Shown: in pieces, positions 1 through 7,927 of the stretch
How positions within the stretch are numbered: the first letter of the stretch is position 1
How the letters are laid out: every line of letters begins with the position of its first letter
Assembly: GCA_020217165.1 (NCBI GenBank)
Contig: JAIWOE010000077.1
Location: 1 to 15,714, forward strand
From: Desulfovibrio sp.
GTDB lineage: Bacteria; Desulfobacterota; Desulfovibrionia; Desulfovibrionales; Desulfovibrionaceae
DNA: 15,714 bases
Direction of reading: 5' to 3'
The notes under the pieces: model-generated
Databases searched by the model: none
Seen by the model: the letters and a program-made list of their open reading frames with translations, nothing else
Told to the model about the DNA's origin: nothing
Program-made: the position numbers and the translations under genes

Positions 1-14
1 AAGGATGGTGCCAT
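1..14 (-). CDS. possible start of a further minus-strand gene (partial, 4 codons visible)
   Basis: An ATG at 14-12 is preceded by GAGGGAG (27-21) with a 6-base spacer, which is good Shine-Dalgarno geometry. The frame then runs off the window edge. An in-frame ATG further upstream at 74-72 has no ribosome site. It would be the next gene of the phage-type module after the coat protein. Only four codons are visible, so nothing can be said about the product. Confidence 0.25.
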
Positions 15-95
15 GCGTTTCTCCCTCGCGGCTTGTTGGGTGCAACCCCCTGCCAGCCAGGCGAATTTTTCCATGCGTTCAGTGCGAGATGAAGA

Positions 96-143
96 GAGCC
101 GGGGGAGGCCTCCTTCTTCCGGGATGACGTTCCCCCGAGGCTC
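96..143 (-). other. imperfect inverted repeat downstream of the coat gene
   Basis: The arms are GAGCC-GGGGGA at 96-106 and TCCCCC-GA-GGCTC at 131-143. They pair over 11 bases with a 2-base bulge and a 24-base loop. It lies just 3' of the coat-protein stop codon and before the possible gene at position 14. There is no T-tract, so it is at best a weak terminator or an mRNA-stabilising hairpin. Confidence 0.3.
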
Positions 144-155
144 TGTTGACTGGCC

Positions 156-1310
156 CTAGCCCAGCACGCGGCAGGCCAGTTCCGGCCGCACCAGGGCCGC
201 CCCGAAGAGAATGTCGTAACTCCAGCGGGTGCGCTTGTACTCGCGGGACACCTCCAGTCGCAGGGACAGGCCGCTCACGGGGTCGGTGACGGACTGGATC
301 ATGGCCCCCAACCCCTCGGCGGCATCCACCAGGGGCCGGTTGGCAAAGGCGATGGCATCCCGGTGGAAGGCCAGGTTCACGGTGTGACTGCCCAGCACGG
401 CCAGCTTCTCTCCACCCATGGTGGCCTGCCCGAGCCCCGTGGCCAGACGCACCACGCCATCGGCGCCAGGGGCGATGGTCACTGCCTCGGCCACGGCATA
501 GGTGGCGTCGTCATGCTCAATGGTCAGCAAATCCCCGGCCTTGAGGCCAAGGGCATTGGTGGTGCCGCAGGTCACGGGCAGGATGGTTTCCCCGGCCGGC
601 GTCACCGTGGCGGCCTTGAGCACCGTGGGCGTGCCGGCGGTGCCGCCCACGCTGCCGGCGGTGTGCAGGGGCACGTTCTGATCCATGAACCAGTCGAACC
701 CCAGTTTGCGGGTGATGTCGCCTTCCTGGATGGTCTCGGCGGAGCCGGCAAAGGAGGCATCCTGGAAGGCGCGCAGCATCAGGGCATTGGCTTCGGCTTC
801 GGGATCCATCACAAAGCGGCGGTCGGTCTTGGGGGCGCTGGCGGTGGAGAGCACCTTGCGGGCCGCGGTAATGACCGAGAGATCCGTGCCAAAGGGCGTG
901 GTCCCGGCGGTGCCCACGGCCTGGGAAACCCCGAGGTACAGCCCCAGCAGGTAAGCATCCACGTAGTTGGCCAGGGCCTTGATGGCCTCCGCCGCCTGCA
1001 TGGGGATGGCGCCATCCATCACGGACATCATGTCCTTGTCGGTGAGGTAGAACGGCGCCTCCCGCCACTGGTCCATGGCAATGGGCACGCTGGCGGCGGT
1101 CAAACCGTCCAGGGTGGGGGCCGTGGCGGCGGGCTCCACGGCGGCGCTGGTCATGGCCGTGGGCACGGGCACGTCGATGACGGCTCCCTTGCGGGCGGCC
1201 TCCACGCCGAAATCGGCATTCACCAGCCGGGGCATGACGGAGTGCTGTCGCAGGGTGATGACGCCCTGGGCCAAGAGCTTGGGCGTAATGGCGGACAAAT
1301 CGGTGGGCAT
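156..1310 (-). CDS. P22-like phage major capsid (coat) protein
   Basis: This 384-residue protein is read as a phage major coat protein of the P22 gp5 family (HK97 fold), the subunit of an icosahedral capsid. Its layout follows that family: a short N-terminal arm, a helical stretch around 105-130 (EAIKALANYVDAYLLGLYLG), a beta-rich section around 225-310 containing GLKAGDLLTIE that matches the place and style of the P22 insertion domain, and a following segment NLAFHRDAIAFANRPL (about 312-327) typical of these coat proteins. It is somewhat shorter than P22 gp5 (about 430). The start is supported by AAGGAG 8 bases upstream. It follows the scaffold-like gene after 36 bases on the same strand, the usual scaffold-then-coat order. 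The family call is from remembered sequence style, not a search. Confidence 0.8.
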   Translation of the reverse strand: MPTDLSAITPKLLAQGVITLRQHSVMPRLVNADFGVEAARKGAVIDVPVPTAMTSAAVEPAATAPTLDGLTAASVPIAMDQWREAPFYLTDKDMMSVMDGAIPMQAAEAIKALANYVDAYLLGLYLGVSQAVGTAGTTPFGTDLSVITAARKVLSTASAPKTDRRFVMDPEAEANALMLRAFQDASFAGSAETIQEGDITRKLGFDWFMDQNVPLHTAGSVGGTAGTPTVLKAATVTPAGETILPVTCGTTNALGLKAGDLLTIEHDDATYAVAEAVTIAPGADGVVRLATGLGQATMGGEKLAVLGSHTVNLAFHRDAIAFANRPLVDAAEGLGAMIQSVTDPVSGLSLRLEVSREYKRTRWSYDILFGAALVRPELACRVLG

Positions 1311-1346
1311 TCCGGAATCTCCTTGCGGAATAAGAGGATGATACTG

Positions 1347-1994
1347 CTAGCGGACGTTGACTTCGCCCCGGGCGATGGCTTCCAGGTTGGCGGCGAAGGC
1401 CTTGGCGTCATCCCGGGGGATGGTCAGGCCGGAACGGGACGGGCGCTCGGCATTGCCCGAGGCGCCGGACCCGGCGTGGCTGGCCCGCAGGATGGCGTCT
1501 CGGTCGGGGTAGTGCTGCATGATGTACAGCTCCAGGGCCTCCTCGGGGCTGGCCAGGCGGGCGGGATCCTCCCGGGACATGATGGCCGTGCCGTCCGGGG
1601 CGTGGGCCACGGCCGTGGGGGTGCCGTCCACGTCTTCCACCGTGAAGATGCGGCCGAAGACCTCCATGGCGATGGAGGGCGGCAGCACGGTTTTTTCACG
1701 CAGGAAGGTGGAATTCAGGATGACATTGGACACGAGCAGGGTCTTGAGCTGCTCGTCGCGGGCGGCCAGGGCGGCCTCCAGTTCCTTGATGCGACCGGCC
1801 TGGATGGATTGCTGGAGCTGGACGGCCTGCTGGGGCTGGATGGCCGTGCTGGCGGACACAGAGGCAGGCGCGGCAATGGCCTGCTGCTCCGCCGCCAGGC
1901 GCTGCTCCACCTGCTCCAGCCGAGCCAGCAGCGCCGCAAGATCCGACACAGCCGGCAGCGCGGGGGGGGCGGACATGGGGGAAAGCTCGTGCAT
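1347..1994 (-). CDS. putative phage scaffolding-type protein (DUF6651-like)
   Basis: A 215-residue soluble protein with no signal peptide or membrane segment. Residues 15-90 are Ala/Gln/Leu/Glu-rich and look like a coiled coil (ALLARLEQVEQRLAAEQQ; RIKELEAALAARDEQL). Residues 103-170 form a compact region (EVFGRIFTVEDVDG, then EEALELYIMQHYPDRDAIL) that resembles the DUF6651 proteins encoded just before P22-type coat genes. The tail is Gly/Ser-rich and ends with a short charged helix, as in scaffolds that contact coat through their C-terminus. The start at 1994 is chosen because AGGAGG (2010-2005) lies 10 bases upstream; the open frame extends further 5' but lacks a ribosome site and reads as antisense of the neighbouring gene. 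A scaffold role is inferred from position and coil content. Confidence 0.65.
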   Translation of the reverse strand: MHELSPMSAPPALPAVSDLAALLARLEQVEQRLAAEQQAIAAPASVSASTAIQPQQAVQLQQSIQAGRIKELEAALAARDEQLKTLLVSNVILNSTFLREKTVLPPSIAMEVFGRIFTVEDVDGTPTAVAHAPDGTAIMSREDPARLASPEEALELYIMQHYPDRDAILRASHAGSGASGNAERPSRSGLTIPRDDAKAFAANLEAIARGEVNVR

Positions 1995-2010
1995 GGGAAC
2001 GATTCCTCCT

Positions 2011-2087
2011 TGGAAACGCGGTTGCGGGAACATCTGCACCCACCCTATCCCCCGTCCCGCCACCCCTGCAGGAAGGAAGCGTTTCCA
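2011..2087. repeat. 9-bp perfect inverted repeat flanking 59 bases
   Basis: TGGAAACGC at 2011-2019 and GCGTTTCCA at 2079-2087 are perfect reverse complements. They sit in the 200-base gap between the divergent phage-type module and the ABC operon. The left copy touches the Shine-Dalgarno region of the scaffold-like gene. It could be a paired operator or a relic of a recombination or integration end; chance is not excluded for a 9-mer pair. Confidence 0.4.
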
Positions 2088-2109
2088 CCCACCGCGTCCG
2101 TGCCGGCGA

Positions 2110-2138
2110 TTGCCAGACCAGGGCAGATGCCGTACAAG
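2110..2138 (+). promoter_or_regulatory. candidate sigma70 promoter of the ABC operon
   Basis: A -35 box TTGCCA (2110-2115, 5/6 to consensus) and a -10 box TACAAG (2133-2138, 4/6) are separated by exactly 17 bases. They lie about 58 bases upstream of the first ATG of the operon, leaving a short 5' leader. No other promoter-like pair was seen in the gap. Confidence 0.45.
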
Positions 2139-2195
2139 GAGCCCATGCCCGCCCCATCCCGGCCGGGCCATTCTGCGGCATTGGGAGTCCACCAC

Positions 2196-3044
2196 ATGGT
2201 GTATCGTCTGGTAACCCTGGCCCTGTGCGCCGCCCTGCTCTGCGGCGGCCCGCCGCCGGCAGGCGCGGCCTTGGTCCCGCCCCTGAGTGAGACAGAAAAA
2301 CAGGCCTTTGGGGAAAACTATCTTCTGCCCTCCCCCGCCGAGGTCTTTCTGGCCCTGGAAAAGGCTGGTCCCGTGGACTGGACGGCCATGGCCAGTTTCA
2401 ACCCCCGCTACGACTATGCCGACAACGCCCAGCGCGCCCTGAACCTTGGCATTCGTGCGGCGGATGGCTTTCTGGCCATCCAGGCCCGGGACCACGACAA
2501 GCTCGGCAAGATGATCTCGGCCATCATGACCCTGGCCGAAGAGCTGCTGGTGGCCGAAACCATCCTCAACAAAGGCAAGGCCTTTGAAGACCTGGCCCGA
2601 AATGGCCAGTGGGAGGAGCTGCACGGCCAGCTGGACGCCCTGCGCGACGACGTGCTGCACGAAATGGAACGCATGGGGGACAAGGACATCGCCCTGCTTG
2701 TCTCCACGGGCGGCTGGCTGGAGGGCCTGCGCGCCACGGCCAAGACCCTGCAGGAGCATTACTCCGAACGCGCCTCCACCCTGCTCTACCAGCCGAAATT
2801 GCTGCAGTATTTCCGCACGCGCCTGAATGCCCTGCCCCAGCAGACGCGCACTACCCCGGCCGTGGCCTCCATTCTGGCCCAGCTGGACGCCATCGAGGCT
2901 TGTCTCAATGTGGGGTACCGCACGCCCATCCCCCAGGAGAACATCCGCCGTCTGGCTGCCATCAGTGAAATGCTGATCAGTGGCATCGAAGGCGGGATGA
3001 GCGACAATGGTGCATCTGGCAGCGTGGGCGGAGGGGGCTCATGA
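2196..3044 (+). CDS. exported helical periplasmic protein of the ABC operon, function unknown
   Basis: I do not recognise a family for this 282-residue protein. It begins with a signal peptide: basic MVYR, a hydrophobic core LVTLALCAALLCG, and probable cleavage after PAGA (residue 24). The Cys in the core is preceded by LL, so it is not a good lipobox. The mature part is almost all amphipathic helix (about 75-250), for example DDVLHEMERMGDKDIALL, and ends in a flexible SDNGASGSVGGGGS tail. Start choice: ATG 2196 has GGGAG 8 bases upstream and opens directly on the signal peptide; the same frame is open far upstream but is antisense to the phage-type genes. The stop overlaps the next start (ATGA at 3041-3044), implying translational coupling. 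With the next two genes it probably forms a dedicated periplasmic part of an ABC system. Confidence 0.8.
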   Translation: MVYRLVTLALCAALLCGGPPPAGAALVPPLSETEKQAFGENYLLPSPAEVFLALEKAGPVDWTAMASFNPRYDYADNAQRALNLGIRAADGFLAIQARDHDKLGKMISAIMTLAEELLVAETILNKGKAFEDLARNGQWEELHGQLDALRDDVLHEMERMGDKDIALLVSTGGWLEGLRATAKTLQEHYSERASTLLYQPKLLQYFRTRLNALPQQTRTTPAVASILAQLDAIEACLNVGYRTPIPQENIRRLAAISEMLISGIEGGMSDNGASGSVGGGGS

Positions 3045-3538
3045 AGCCGCTCCCCCTGCGTTTTTCTGGCTTGCGGTCCCTGGTCCTGACGCTGGCCCTG
3101 GCTGTGGCCCTGGCCGCCCCCCTTGCGGCCCAGGCTCCCCAGGCCATGAACACCCCCGCGTCCATTCAGGGCCGGCCCCACAACGAAGACATGCTGCGCT
3201 ACGCCTTCGCCGTGGTCCGGTCCCTCAACGAAGACGGCTTCCAGATGCGCGAGCTGCAAAACGGCCGGCTCCACAAGGGCCAGTCCTTTTACTATTCCAC
3301 CCAGCTCTCCGCCGGGGTGGAATACTATTTCTACGCCGCCGGCGATCCGGACCTTCACGCCATCGATCTGCGGCTCTACGACGAGCAGTGGCAGCTGGTG
3401 ACGGCGGACACCCGCCAGGACAAGACCGCTACCCTCCAGTACCTCATCGAATGGAGCGGCGCCTACCACCTCAAAGTGACGGTCATGGACTGCAACGATT
3501 ACGGCGCCGAGTGGTTCCTCGTCTCCGGATACAAGTAG
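3041..3538 (+). CDS. small exported beta-rich periplasmic protein of the ABC operon
   Basis: A 165-residue protein with a clear signal peptide: MKPLPLRF, a hydrophobic stretch SLVLTLALAVALAAPL, and cleavage likely near AAQA (residue 31). The mature part, from about 85 on, alternates aromatic and hydrophobic strands (GVEYYFYAAGDPDLHAIDLRLYDE, split here only as a motif description, then a QDKTATL and YHLKVTV strand). This resembles the beta-sandwich of bacterial pre-peptidase C-terminal (PPC)-like domains, which is an inference without a search. There is a single Cys (in VMDCND). GGAGGGGG just upstream of ATG 3041 is the ribosome site, lying inside the end of the preceding gene. It is followed after 21 bases by the ABC gene, so it is probably a periplasmic partner of that transporter. 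Confidence 0.8.
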   Translation: MKPLPLRFSGLRSLVLTLALAVALAAPLAAQAPQAMNTPASIQGRPHNEDMLRYAFAVVRSLNEDGFQMRELQNGRLHKGQSFYYSTQLSAGVEYYFYAAGDPDLHAIDLRLYDEQWQLVTADTRQDKTATLQYLIEWSGAYHLKVTVMDCNDYGAEWFLVSGYK

Positions 3539-3559
3539 CCGCCCGCCCGCGGGGACTGC

Positions 3560-6500
3560 ATGACGTCCACCCCCCCCTTGGTTGCTCCCGCATCCCCGGC
3601 CCCGGCCCCTTCTTCCGCCCACGTGCTGCCGGATGCCGCCACCCGTCAGGCCCTGGAAAACAGCCTGGCCATGGAGGTGCTGCGGCTCTTTGCCTTTATT
3701 GCCGGGGCCGAGGGCCCGGCCAGCGCCGTCACCGCCCAGGAGCGGGCCTTCATCGTCGGGTTTTTCGAGACCTTCTTCCCCCGTGACGTCACTGCCTTTT
3801 TCCTGGCCCGGTTTGAGGAACGCCGGCAGGAGCAGGCAGCCGCGGGAGGCGCCTCCCCTCGGGAAACCGCCGAGGCCTTTGCCCAACACCTCAACCAGCG
3901 GCTGGATTACCCGGAGAAGATCTTCTGCCTGCTCACCCTGTACGGGTTTCTGGCCTCGGAACGCACCCAGGAACTGCCCCTGCGGGCGGTGCGTTCCATG
4001 GCCGCCCTCATGCGCATCGAAAGCCGGGACCAGGCCTTCATCGAGCATCACTTCGGCCTGGCCGAGGCACCGGCCCGGGTGCTGGCCCGGTCCAACATCC
4101 TTGCCCTGAACATCACCGGCGATCCGGAAACCGCAGACGTCTACCTGCCCTTCCCCGGCCTGGACCTGGTGGTGTACAAAATCCAGACAACCTACTGCAT
4201 CCACAAGAAAAACGATCTTTACAAAGTCACGGCCGAAGGCATCAACCTGCGGCACAACTTCTCCACCCGCATTTCCCAGCACGTGGGCCTGCACATCGAG
4301 GACCACTCCCTGCGCTACCACGACCTGCTGCTGCATTTCCGCAACAAGGTCCGGCCCCTGGAAGCCTCCATGTACCTGGCCCAGCGCGGCGTGGAACTGC
4401 GCATCACCCCCGAACGGCCGGAAAACGCCCTGGCCCGGGTGGACATTCACGGCTCCCACATCGTCCTGTCCGTGCTCAACGCCGAGCATGGCGTCATTAC
4501 CCGCAACGGCCAGCCCGTGCACACCTGGCGGCACCTGACCCTCAACGACGTGGTGCACTGCAACGGCTTTCGCCTGGACCCCCGTGAGCTGTTCTACTCC
4601 GTCAGCGGCAACCAGGAAGTGGCCCTGCCCACTCCCCAGGACGACGCCGATGCGGACCAGGACGAACCGTGCCTGGTGGTGACCAACGACATCAAGGGCG
4701 ATATCTTCATCCAGGACACCCTGCCCGACAAATGGACGGCCCACCTGCTCCGGGAGGAGAACGGCTGGCGTTTCGTGCCCCTCACCTGCCCCTACCAGGC
4801 CTATGTGGACGGCCACGCCCGGGCCGGCAGCCTGTTCCTGGCTCCCGGGCAAACCCTCTTCCTCCACAACGCCTTCCTCACCCCCCAGGAAGACGGCCGC
4901 TCCGTGCGCACCCGCCTCTTCAGCTTCCGGCACCTGGTGGCGGACCGGGTGAGCTACCGCTTCGGGGATGGGGAACCCGCCCTGGACGAGATCAGTTTTT
5001 CCGTGGATTACGGGGAGATGGCCTGCATCATGGGCCCCAGCGGCTGCGGCAAGTCCACCCTGCTCAAGACCCTGTGCGGCCTGCTCACCCCGGACTCGGG
5101 AAGCGTGAAGCTGGACAGCTTTGACCTCCACCGCCAGTTTCCCCGCCTGCGGGACTACATTGGCTACGTGCCCCAGGAAGACCTGCTGCTGCCCAACCTG
5201 ACGGTGTGGGAGAATCTGTATTACCACGCCAGATTGCGGTTTCCTGAACTGCCCCGGCCCGAGGTGGAGGCCCGGCTGGAAGCCGTGCTGGCCTCCATTC
5301 GCCTGCGAGACAAGAAACACCAGCGGGTGGGCTCCCTGGAAGACGCCGTGCTTTCCGGCGGGGAGCGCAAGCGGCTGCATATCGGCCTGGAACTGCTGGC
5401 CGGGGCGGCGGTGTATTTTCTGGACGAGCCCACCTCGGGCCTGTCTTCCTCGGACTCGGACAACATCATGGAGCTCCTGGCGGACATCGCCCTGTCCGGC
5501 AAGATCGTGGTGGCCGTCATACACCAGCCAAGCTCACGAATTTACAAAAGTTTTGACAAAGCCTGCATCCTGGATCACGGCGGCCGGCTGACCTTTTTCG
5601 GCCCGCCCTCCCGGGCGCTGGAATATTTTCAGCATCATGACATCTCCCCGGAGGAAGGCCTGCCCGGCGAGGTGGAATGCCCCCACTGCAAGCGCGTGCA
5701 GCCCGAGAGCCTGCTCCAGGCCATGGAAGAAAGCCTGCGGGACATCGACGGCACCCTGCTGGGCGAGCGCAAGTATTCCCCCCTGTACTGGAAGCGCCGC
5801 TTCCGGCGCACGGTGGTGAGCTCCTGGGTACGCAGCGTGCAGTTGCCCATGCAGCATGAGCTGCCCCCGGCCCGCGTGCCCAGCAGCGCTGAACGCTGGA
5901 CCCAGTTTCGCACCCTGGCCGGCCGCACCTTCCGCCATAAAATGCGTGACCGCGCCAACCTGGGCATCACCTTCCTGGCCGCGCCCCTGCTGGCTCTGGG
6001 GGCCAGCTTCATCATGAAGTACACTCCGGGCGCGGAGTATTCCCTCTACACCAACGACCTCTTTCCCTCCTTCCTGTTTGTGGCCATCATCTCCACCCTG
6101 TTCCTCTCCCTGACCAACAGTGTGGACGAGGTCATCGGCGACGGCGCCCTCTTTTTCCGCGAACGCATGCTGCACATCCCCCGGCGCTCTTACCTGGCGG
6201 CCAAGCTTCTGGTGCTCATGTGTTTTGCTGTGGTGCAGAACGTGCTGTTCGTGCTGTCGAGTTTTGCCGTGCCGGAGGTGCGGGAGCTGTACTGGGAACA
6301 CGTGGCCGCCCTCACCTGCCTGTCCCTGTGCGGGGTGTCCCTGGGGCTGTGCATCTCCTCGGTGCCCAAACTTTCATCCCGGGCAGCCCTCAACACCGCC
6401 CCCCTGGCCCTCATCCCGCAGATCATCCTGGGCGGCGCCCTCATTGAGTACGAGCGCATGAACCGAGACCTGCGCTTTTCCGACGCCTCCCCCATCCCGG

Positions 6501-7045
6501 AAATCTGCCAGATCATGCCCTCCCGCTGGGCCTACGAAGGCCTGGTGGTGATGCAGGAGACCCTCAACAGCTACGACACCACCCACGACGCCATGGCCGC
6601 CGCCCTCAAGGCCTTCAAATACAAGCGGGAATCCCTCATCCAAAGCCGGGGTGAAGCCTGGTATGCTGCCCACGAAGCCCAGATGCAGCAGGAGTTGGAG
6701 CATTTCCGTCAGGCCCGCAAGCATCGCTATGGCAACAAGAACATCCACGACGCCGTGAACTTGGGCGAACAACGCCTCAAGGACCTGGACGCCGCAGGAC
6801 GAGCCGACGCCGCCCTTCCGCTCTTCGTACGCACCAAGCCCGTGCCGGGCTGGCTGGGCTGGCTGCCGGGCATGGCCCAGGCGCGCATTTCCACTCCCGT
6901 TTACAATATGGCGGTGTTGCTGCTTTTTTCCGGCATCCTCCAACTGATGACCCTGGGCCTCCTGCACTGGCGCGAGGCGCTGCTTGCCGGTCGCTGGCGG
7001 CCTTCGCGGGCCTTGCTGGGATGGCGCAGGCGGGGGCAGAACTAG
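3560..7045 (+). CDS. TerB-like / FHA-like / ABCG-type ABC transporter fusion (1161 aa)
   Basis: A single polypeptide carrying regulatory, ATPase and membrane parts. Residues about 30-175 are helical and resemble TerB-type domains. Two beta-rich stretches follow (about 185-345, with [17 protein letters not shown], and about 372-450, with [20 protein letters not shown]) that look like degenerate FHA modules. The ATPase (about 460-690) is complete: Walker [10 protein letters not shown] 492-500, Q-loop YVPQED, signature LSGGE 598-602, Walker B VYFLDEP 618-624, switch His 655. The linker has a CPHC pair (Cys707, Cys710). The membrane domain has six predicted helices near 800, 834, 880, 913, 943 and 1115, giving the ATPase-before-membrane order of the ABCG (White) type. 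About 150 residues separate helices 5 and 6. It would act as a homodimer in the inner membrane; the substrate is unknown. The two exported proteins encoded upstream suggest work on the periplasmic or outer envelope. GGGGA precedes the start by only 4 bases. Confidence 0.88.
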   Translation: MTSTPPLVAPASPAPAPSSAHVLPDAATRQALENSLAMEVLRLFAFIAGAEGPASAVTAQERAFIVGFFETFFPRDVTAFFLARFEERRQEQAAAGGASPRETAEAFAQHLNQRLDYPEKIFCLLTLYGFLASERTQELPLRAVRSMAALMRIESRDQAFIEHHFGLAEAPARVLARSNILALNITGDPETADVYLPFPGLDLVVYKIQTTYCIHKKNDLYKVTAEGINLRHNFSTRISQHVGLHIEDHSLRYHDLLLHFRNKVRPLEASMYLAQRGVELRITPERPENALARVDIHGSHIVLSVLNAEHGVITRNGQPVHTWRHLTLNDVVHCNGFRLDPRELFYSVSGNQEVALPTPQDDADADQDEPCLVVTNDIKGDIFIQDTLPDKWTAHLLREENGWRFVPLTCPYQAYVDGHARAGSLFLAPGQTLFLHNAFLTPQEDGRSVRTRLFSFRHLVADRVSYRFGDGEPALDEISFSVDYGEMACIMGPSGCGKSTLLKTLCGLLTPDSGSVKLDSFDLHRQFPRLRDYIGYVPQEDLLLPNLTVWENLYYHARLRFPELPRPEVEARLEAVLASIRLRDKKHQRVGSLEDAVLSGGERKRLHIGLELLAGAAVYFLDEPTSGLSSSDSDNIMELLADIALSGKIVVAVIHQPSSRIYKSFDKACILDHGGRLTFFGPPSRALEYFQHHDISPEEGLPGEVECPHCKRVQPESLLQAMEESLRDIDGTLLGERKYSPLYWKRRFRRTVVSSWVRSVQLPMQHELPPARVPSSAERWTQFRTLAGRTFRHKMRDRANLGITFLAAPLLALGASFIMKYTPGAEYSLYTNDLFPSFLFVAIISTLFLSLTNSVDEVIGDGALFFRERMLHIPRRSYLAAKLLVLMCFAVVQNVLFVLSSFAVPEVRELYWEHVAALTCLSLCGVSLGLCISSVPKLSSRAALNTAPLALIPQIILGGALIEYERMNRDLRFSDASPIPEICQIMPSRWAYEGLVVMQETLNSYDTTHDAMAAALKAFKYKRESLIQSRGEAWYAAHEAQMQQELEHFRQARKHRYGNKNIHDAVNLGEQRLKDLDAAGRADAALPLFVRTKPVPGWLGWLPGMAQARISTPVYNMAVLLLFSGILQLMTLGLLHWREALLAGRWRPSRALLGWRRRGQN

Positions 7046-7079
7046 GCCATTCTCAATAAAATCCAGTATCACAGAGCAG

Positions 7080-7637
7080 TTACCCCATGGGCAACTGGTG
7101 AGACTCCACCGCATGCTCCAGGATGGCCGCCACCCCCGTGCCACGGAAGCTGCCCGTGACCGGCATGGCCTGCGGTAGGCCTCCATGATACCCGGCACGC
7201 CCGGCAGGGATTCCGGCCGGAAGGCCCTGGGATCGAGGAGATCATCATTGATGCGGCGGTAAATCACGTGCACATGCTTGAGGCCCCGGGTGGTGCGCAG
7301 GTGCACGTAGCCATCGCGCACCACCGGAATCCCGGCTTTCGGCCAGCTTCAGGCTGGTCTGCTGGGCCAGGAAGAAATGCTCGAACTAGGCGGAGTTGAA
7401 CGCACCAGGGGTCAGCAGGGCTCCCAGGAGCTCATCCACTCCGGCCGGGGCAGTGTGGCGGAGCATGTCCAGCAATTGCATGGGGTAGCCATCCACCGGG
7501 CGGACCTTGAGGGTCGGGAAGATTCTCCGGGGGCGCTCCAGGAACTCCACCAGCTGCCGGGTGCCGGGTCTGGGCCGGCCGTCCCTGGCGAAGAGTTCAT
7601 CATAGAAGCCGTCGGTATCGTAGTGCTGAAAATCCAC
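7080..7637 (-). pseudogene. decayed circularly permuted ATP-grasp (CP_ATPgrasp_1 / DUF404-type) gene
   Basis: Minus-strand fragments match, in order, the circularly permuted ATP-grasp proteins that usually sit beside alpha-E and transglutaminase genes. GTG 7637 (GAGGGAGG just upstream) opens VDFQHYDTDGFYDELFARDG; after LVEFLERP the text jumps to RRIFPTL and VRPVDGYP, so about 150 codons that intact members carry here are gone. The frame then reads LLTPGAFNSA and hits TAG (7388-7386) where family members have Tyr, followed by [17 protein letters not shown] frameshift near 7324-7332 moves the sequence to [14 protein letters not shown] and [13 protein letters not shown], ending at [10 protein letters not shown] (7172). 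Beyond that only a weak GTGVA echo is seen in another frame before a stop at 7080. The C-terminal half is absent. No alpha-E or transglutaminase gene lies nearby. Family text is from memory; the lesions are read directly. Confidence 0.82.
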
Positions 7638-7793
7638 ACGCCCTCCCTCTGTACAAAAATGAACAATATCGTGTTTATGAAACGACAATTCTAGCCTGTG
7701 TTTGCAGCATTTGTCCATTCTCGTCAACACAACCCGACCCCTCGGGCTCCTGGCTGGCCAGATTCATGCCACGGCCGGGAATCTCCCCTTGCG

Positions 7794-7870
7794 TTGACAT
7801 CGTCCTTTTGAAACGTGTACCCCTGTACGGACGCAGCGGCACTGCACCCCCCCATCCTTTTCCGTACAAT
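7794..7870 (+). promoter_or_regulatory. possible promoter region of the SGNH gene
   Basis: A perfect -35-like TTGACA lies at 7794-7799, but the best -10 at 16-17 bases is poor (TGTACC at 7816-7821). Separately, a good -10-like TACAAT lies at 7865-7870 without a convincing -35. One of the two probably serves the gene starting at 7928. The 290 bases between the pseudogene start (7637) and 7928 are visibly richer in A+T than the surroundings and form a divergent control region. Confidence 0.25.
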
Positions 7871-7927
7871 GTTCCTCACGGCGTCCTGCGCTGTGATGCC
7901 GCTGCATAGTCATGAAGGACGGTTCGC

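Noticed and set aside
1..1994. Complete prophage
   Set aside because: Only scaffold-like and coat genes are visible; no integrase, terminase, portal, tail, lysis gene or attachment-site pair is in the window.
363..2195. Long plus-strand open frame running through the phage-type genes into the exported-protein gene
   Set aside because: It is Gly/His-rich antisense text of the coat and scaffold genes, typical of GC-rich shadow frames. The real start is ATG 2196 with a ribosome site and signal peptide.
1995..2759. Upstream extension of the scaffold-like frame on the minus strand
   Set aside because: It is antisense to the exported-protein gene, and the AGGAGG site sets the start at 1994.
2786..5524. 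912-residue minus-strand open frame opposite the exported proteins and ABC gene
   Set aside because: Gly/Val/Gln/His-rich with no recognisable motifs, and exactly antisense to frames with signal peptides and intact ABC motifs.
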